The notes under the pieces: generated by a model | What the model was told of the DNA's origin: nothing | The model's input: the letters and a program-made list of their open reading frames with translations, nothing else | Databases searched by the model: none | Source: Comamonas sp. | GTDB lineage: Bacteria > Pseudomonadota > Gammaproteobacteria > Burkholderiales > Burkholderiaceae_C | Direction: 5' to 3' | DNA: 5,992 nucleotides | Assembly: GCA_019236485.1 (NCBI GenBank) | Contig: JAFAIY010000446.1 | Location: forward strand, 1 to 5,992 | Program-made: the position numbers and the translations under genes | Shown: in pieces, positions 4,497 through 5,992 of the stretch | How the letters are laid out: each line of letters opens with the position of its first letter | How positions within the stretch are numbered: the stretch's first letter is position 1

Positions 4497-5992
4497 ATGC
4501 CTATCCCCAACCACCTTCTTGCAGATCTGCCTAAAGGGCTGCGCATGCTGGCCGCCGATGCGACAGGCGCTGGTGCGTCGCTCGAGCGACGCGAATTTCT
4601 CAAACTGGCGACGGCCTCGGGTTTTGCTCTGGGCCTGTTTCCCCTGGCTGCAGCCGCACAAACCAAAAATGAGGACTCGGTTTCCGCCAACACACTCAAG
4701 CCCACCCAGCAGCCGTCGGTTTTTGTGAAGATTGCCCGTGATGGAGCGGTGACGATCACGATCAACCGCCTGGAGTTCGGTCAGGGCGTGCAAACCGGCC
4801 TGCCTATGGTGCTGGCCGAAGAGCTGGACGCCGATTGGTCCAAGGTGCACAGCGTGCATGGCAATGCCGATCCCGCCTATATGGATCCGGTAATGGGAAT
4901 GCATCTGACGGGCGGCTCCACCGCCATCAAGAACTCTTATGTCCAGTACCGCGAGCTGGGGGCGCGCACCCGTGCCATGCTGCTGGCCACGGCTGCCAGG
5001 CGCTGGGGTGTAGACCCCAAGTCCTTGCGCACGCAGGCAGGGCAGGTGATCGGGCCGCGGGGCAAGAAGCTGGGTTATGGGGAGCTGGCGGATGAAGCCA
5101 TGAAGATGCCTGTTCCGCAGCAGGTAGTGCTCAAGGATGCGAAAGACTTTCGCATCATCGGTCATGCCACGGGGCGGCTGGATGCGCGCGCCAAATCCAG
5201 CGGTGCCCAGTCCTACGGTATCGACATGCACCTGCCGGGGATGTTGACCGCTGTTGTGGCGCATCCGCCGGTTTATGGCAGCAAGATCCAGTCGGTGGAC
5301 GATGCGGCAACCAAAGCCATCAGGGGTGTGCGCGCGGTGCTGCGCGTGCCCAGTGTGTGGGGCGGCGAGCTGGTTGCTGTGCTGGCCGACGGCTATTGGC
5401 CCGCCAAGCAAGGGCGCGATGCACTGAAAGTCCAGTGGGACAGCAGCGCAGTTGGCAAGGTCGATTCGGCCCAGCAGCTGGCTCAATATCGCGAATTGGC
5501 CAAGAAGCCGGGGGCGCTCAAATTTGATGCCGATGTTTCGGCTCTGGGCGGAGCTGCCCGCAGAATCAGTGCCGAATATGTATTCCCCTATCTTGCCCAT
5601 ACGCCTATGGAGCCGCTGAACTGCACGGTGCGCGTGACCGGCACCGGAAAGGACACCAAGGCGGAGCTTTGGCTGGGGACCCAGGCTCCGGGCTGGGAAG
5701 TTGCAACGGCTGCGCGCGTGCTGGGCGTGGCGCCGCAGAATGTGCGGGTCAATGTGCAGATGGCGGGCGGTGGTTTCGGTCGCCGTGCCAATCCGCGCAG
5801 CGACTATGTGGCCGAGGCCTGCGAGATTGCCAAGGGGGCTCGCGCATCGGGTATCGACGCTCCGGTGCGCATGATCTGGAGCCGCGAGGACGATGTGAAA
5901 GGGGGCTACTACCGCCCCATGCATGTGCATCGTGCCGAAATCGGTCTTGACGAGAAGGGAAAGGTGATCGCCTGGGATCATGTGATCGTCGG
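4497..5992 (+). CDS. iorB: Molybdopterin-binding large subunit of IorB-like molybdenum hydroxylase, Tat-exported, C-terminus cut by window edge
   Basis: The frame is open from ATG 4497 to the window edge, giving 498 residues of a family I recall as over 700 long. An N-terminal twin-arginine signal reads ERREFLK (Arg31-Arg32), then a hydrophobic stretch ending PLAAAAQ near residue 55. The next segment has EFGQGVQTG (about 93-101) and LTGGST (137-142), typical of the IorB/aldehyde oxidoreductase type. An Ald_Xan_dh_C-like hammerhead domain follows (about 217-325: GHATGRLDARAKSSG and GVRAVLRVP). The molybdopterin domain then begins with YLAHTPMEPLNC (365-376) and AGGGFGRR (423-430), which contact the cofactor in relatives. 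The catalytic Glu and the last cofactor loops would lie past the edge. The enzyme hydroxylates a carbon next to a ring nitrogen or an aldehyde using water; the true substrate is unknown. It is co-transcribed with the small subunit and probably controlled by the divergent LysR protein. Confidence 0.93.
   Translation, partial: MPIPNHLLADLPKGLRMLAADATGAGASLERREFLKLATASGFALGLFPLAAAAQTKNEDSVSANTLKPTQQPSVFVKIARDGAVTITINRLEFGQGVQTGLPMVLAEELDADWSKVHSVHGNADPAYMDPVMGMHLTGGSTAIKNSYVQYRELGARTRAMLLATAARRWGVDPKSLRTQAGQVIGPRGKKLGYGELADEAMKMPVPQQVVLKDAKDFRIIGHATGRLDARAKSSGAQSYGIDMHLPGMLTAVVAHPPVYGSKIQSVDDAATKAIRGVRAVLRVPSVWGGELVAVLADGYWPAKQGRDALKVQWDSSAVGKVDSAQQLAQYRELAKKPGALKFDADVSALGGAARRISAEYVFPYLAHTPMEPLNCTVRVTGTGKDTKAELWLGTQAPGWEVATAARVLGVAPQNVRVNVQMAGGGFGRRANPRSDYVAEACEIAKGARASGIDAPVRMIWSREDDVKGGYYRPMHVHRAEIGLDEKGKVIAWDHVIV

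Noticed and set aside
4476..5981. A 501-codon open frame antisense to the molybdopterin subunit
   Set aside because: It lies wholly opposite a gene with clear family motifs and its product is His/Gln/Arg-rich with no recognisable domain. Long antisense frames are expected from codon bias in GC-rich DNA.

Overview
The window looks like chromosomal DNA of a GC-rich betaproteobacterium, most likely of the Comamonadaceae (Comamonas/Delftia-like). This rests on overall codon usage and protein style, not on a database search. It holds six protein-coding genes, two of them cut by the window edges, and no RNA genes, insertion sequences, CRISPR arrays or phage genes that I can see.

Left half (about 1-2829) is a redox and signalling module. 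A minus-strand gene for a di-heme b561-type membrane cytochrome runs off the left edge. It is divergent from an OmpR/PhoB-type response regulator, with 95 bases between the two start codons. The regulator gene overlaps, by the 4-base GTGA arrangement, a membrane histidine kinase with two transmembrane helices, a periplasmic sensor domain, a HAMP segment and HisKA/HATPase domains. The kinase and regulator therefore form one two-component operon, and the divergent cytochrome b gene is the obvious candidate target.

Right half (about 2919-5992) is a molybdenum-hydroxylase module. A minus-strand LysR-type regulator is divergent from a two-gene operon. The operon encodes a small subunit with two [2Fe-2S] clusters and a large molybdopterin subunit with a twin-arginine signal, which is cut by the right edge. 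With no FAD subunit between them, this is the IorAB (isoquinoline 1-oxidoreductase) type of xanthine oxidase family enzyme. It is probably exported folded and passes electrons to a cytochrome rather than to NAD. The shared 151-base promoter region carries a clear T-N11-A dyad near the regulator's start. The two modules meet tail to tail in an 89-base gap.

No clearly new system is present. Four points merit a second look: a near-perfect 12-base inverted repeat placed at the start codons of both divergent genes of the first module; a perfect 10-bp-arm hairpin inside the kinase gene; the LysR-box dyad; and the Tat 'hitchhiker' logic of the oxidoreductase.
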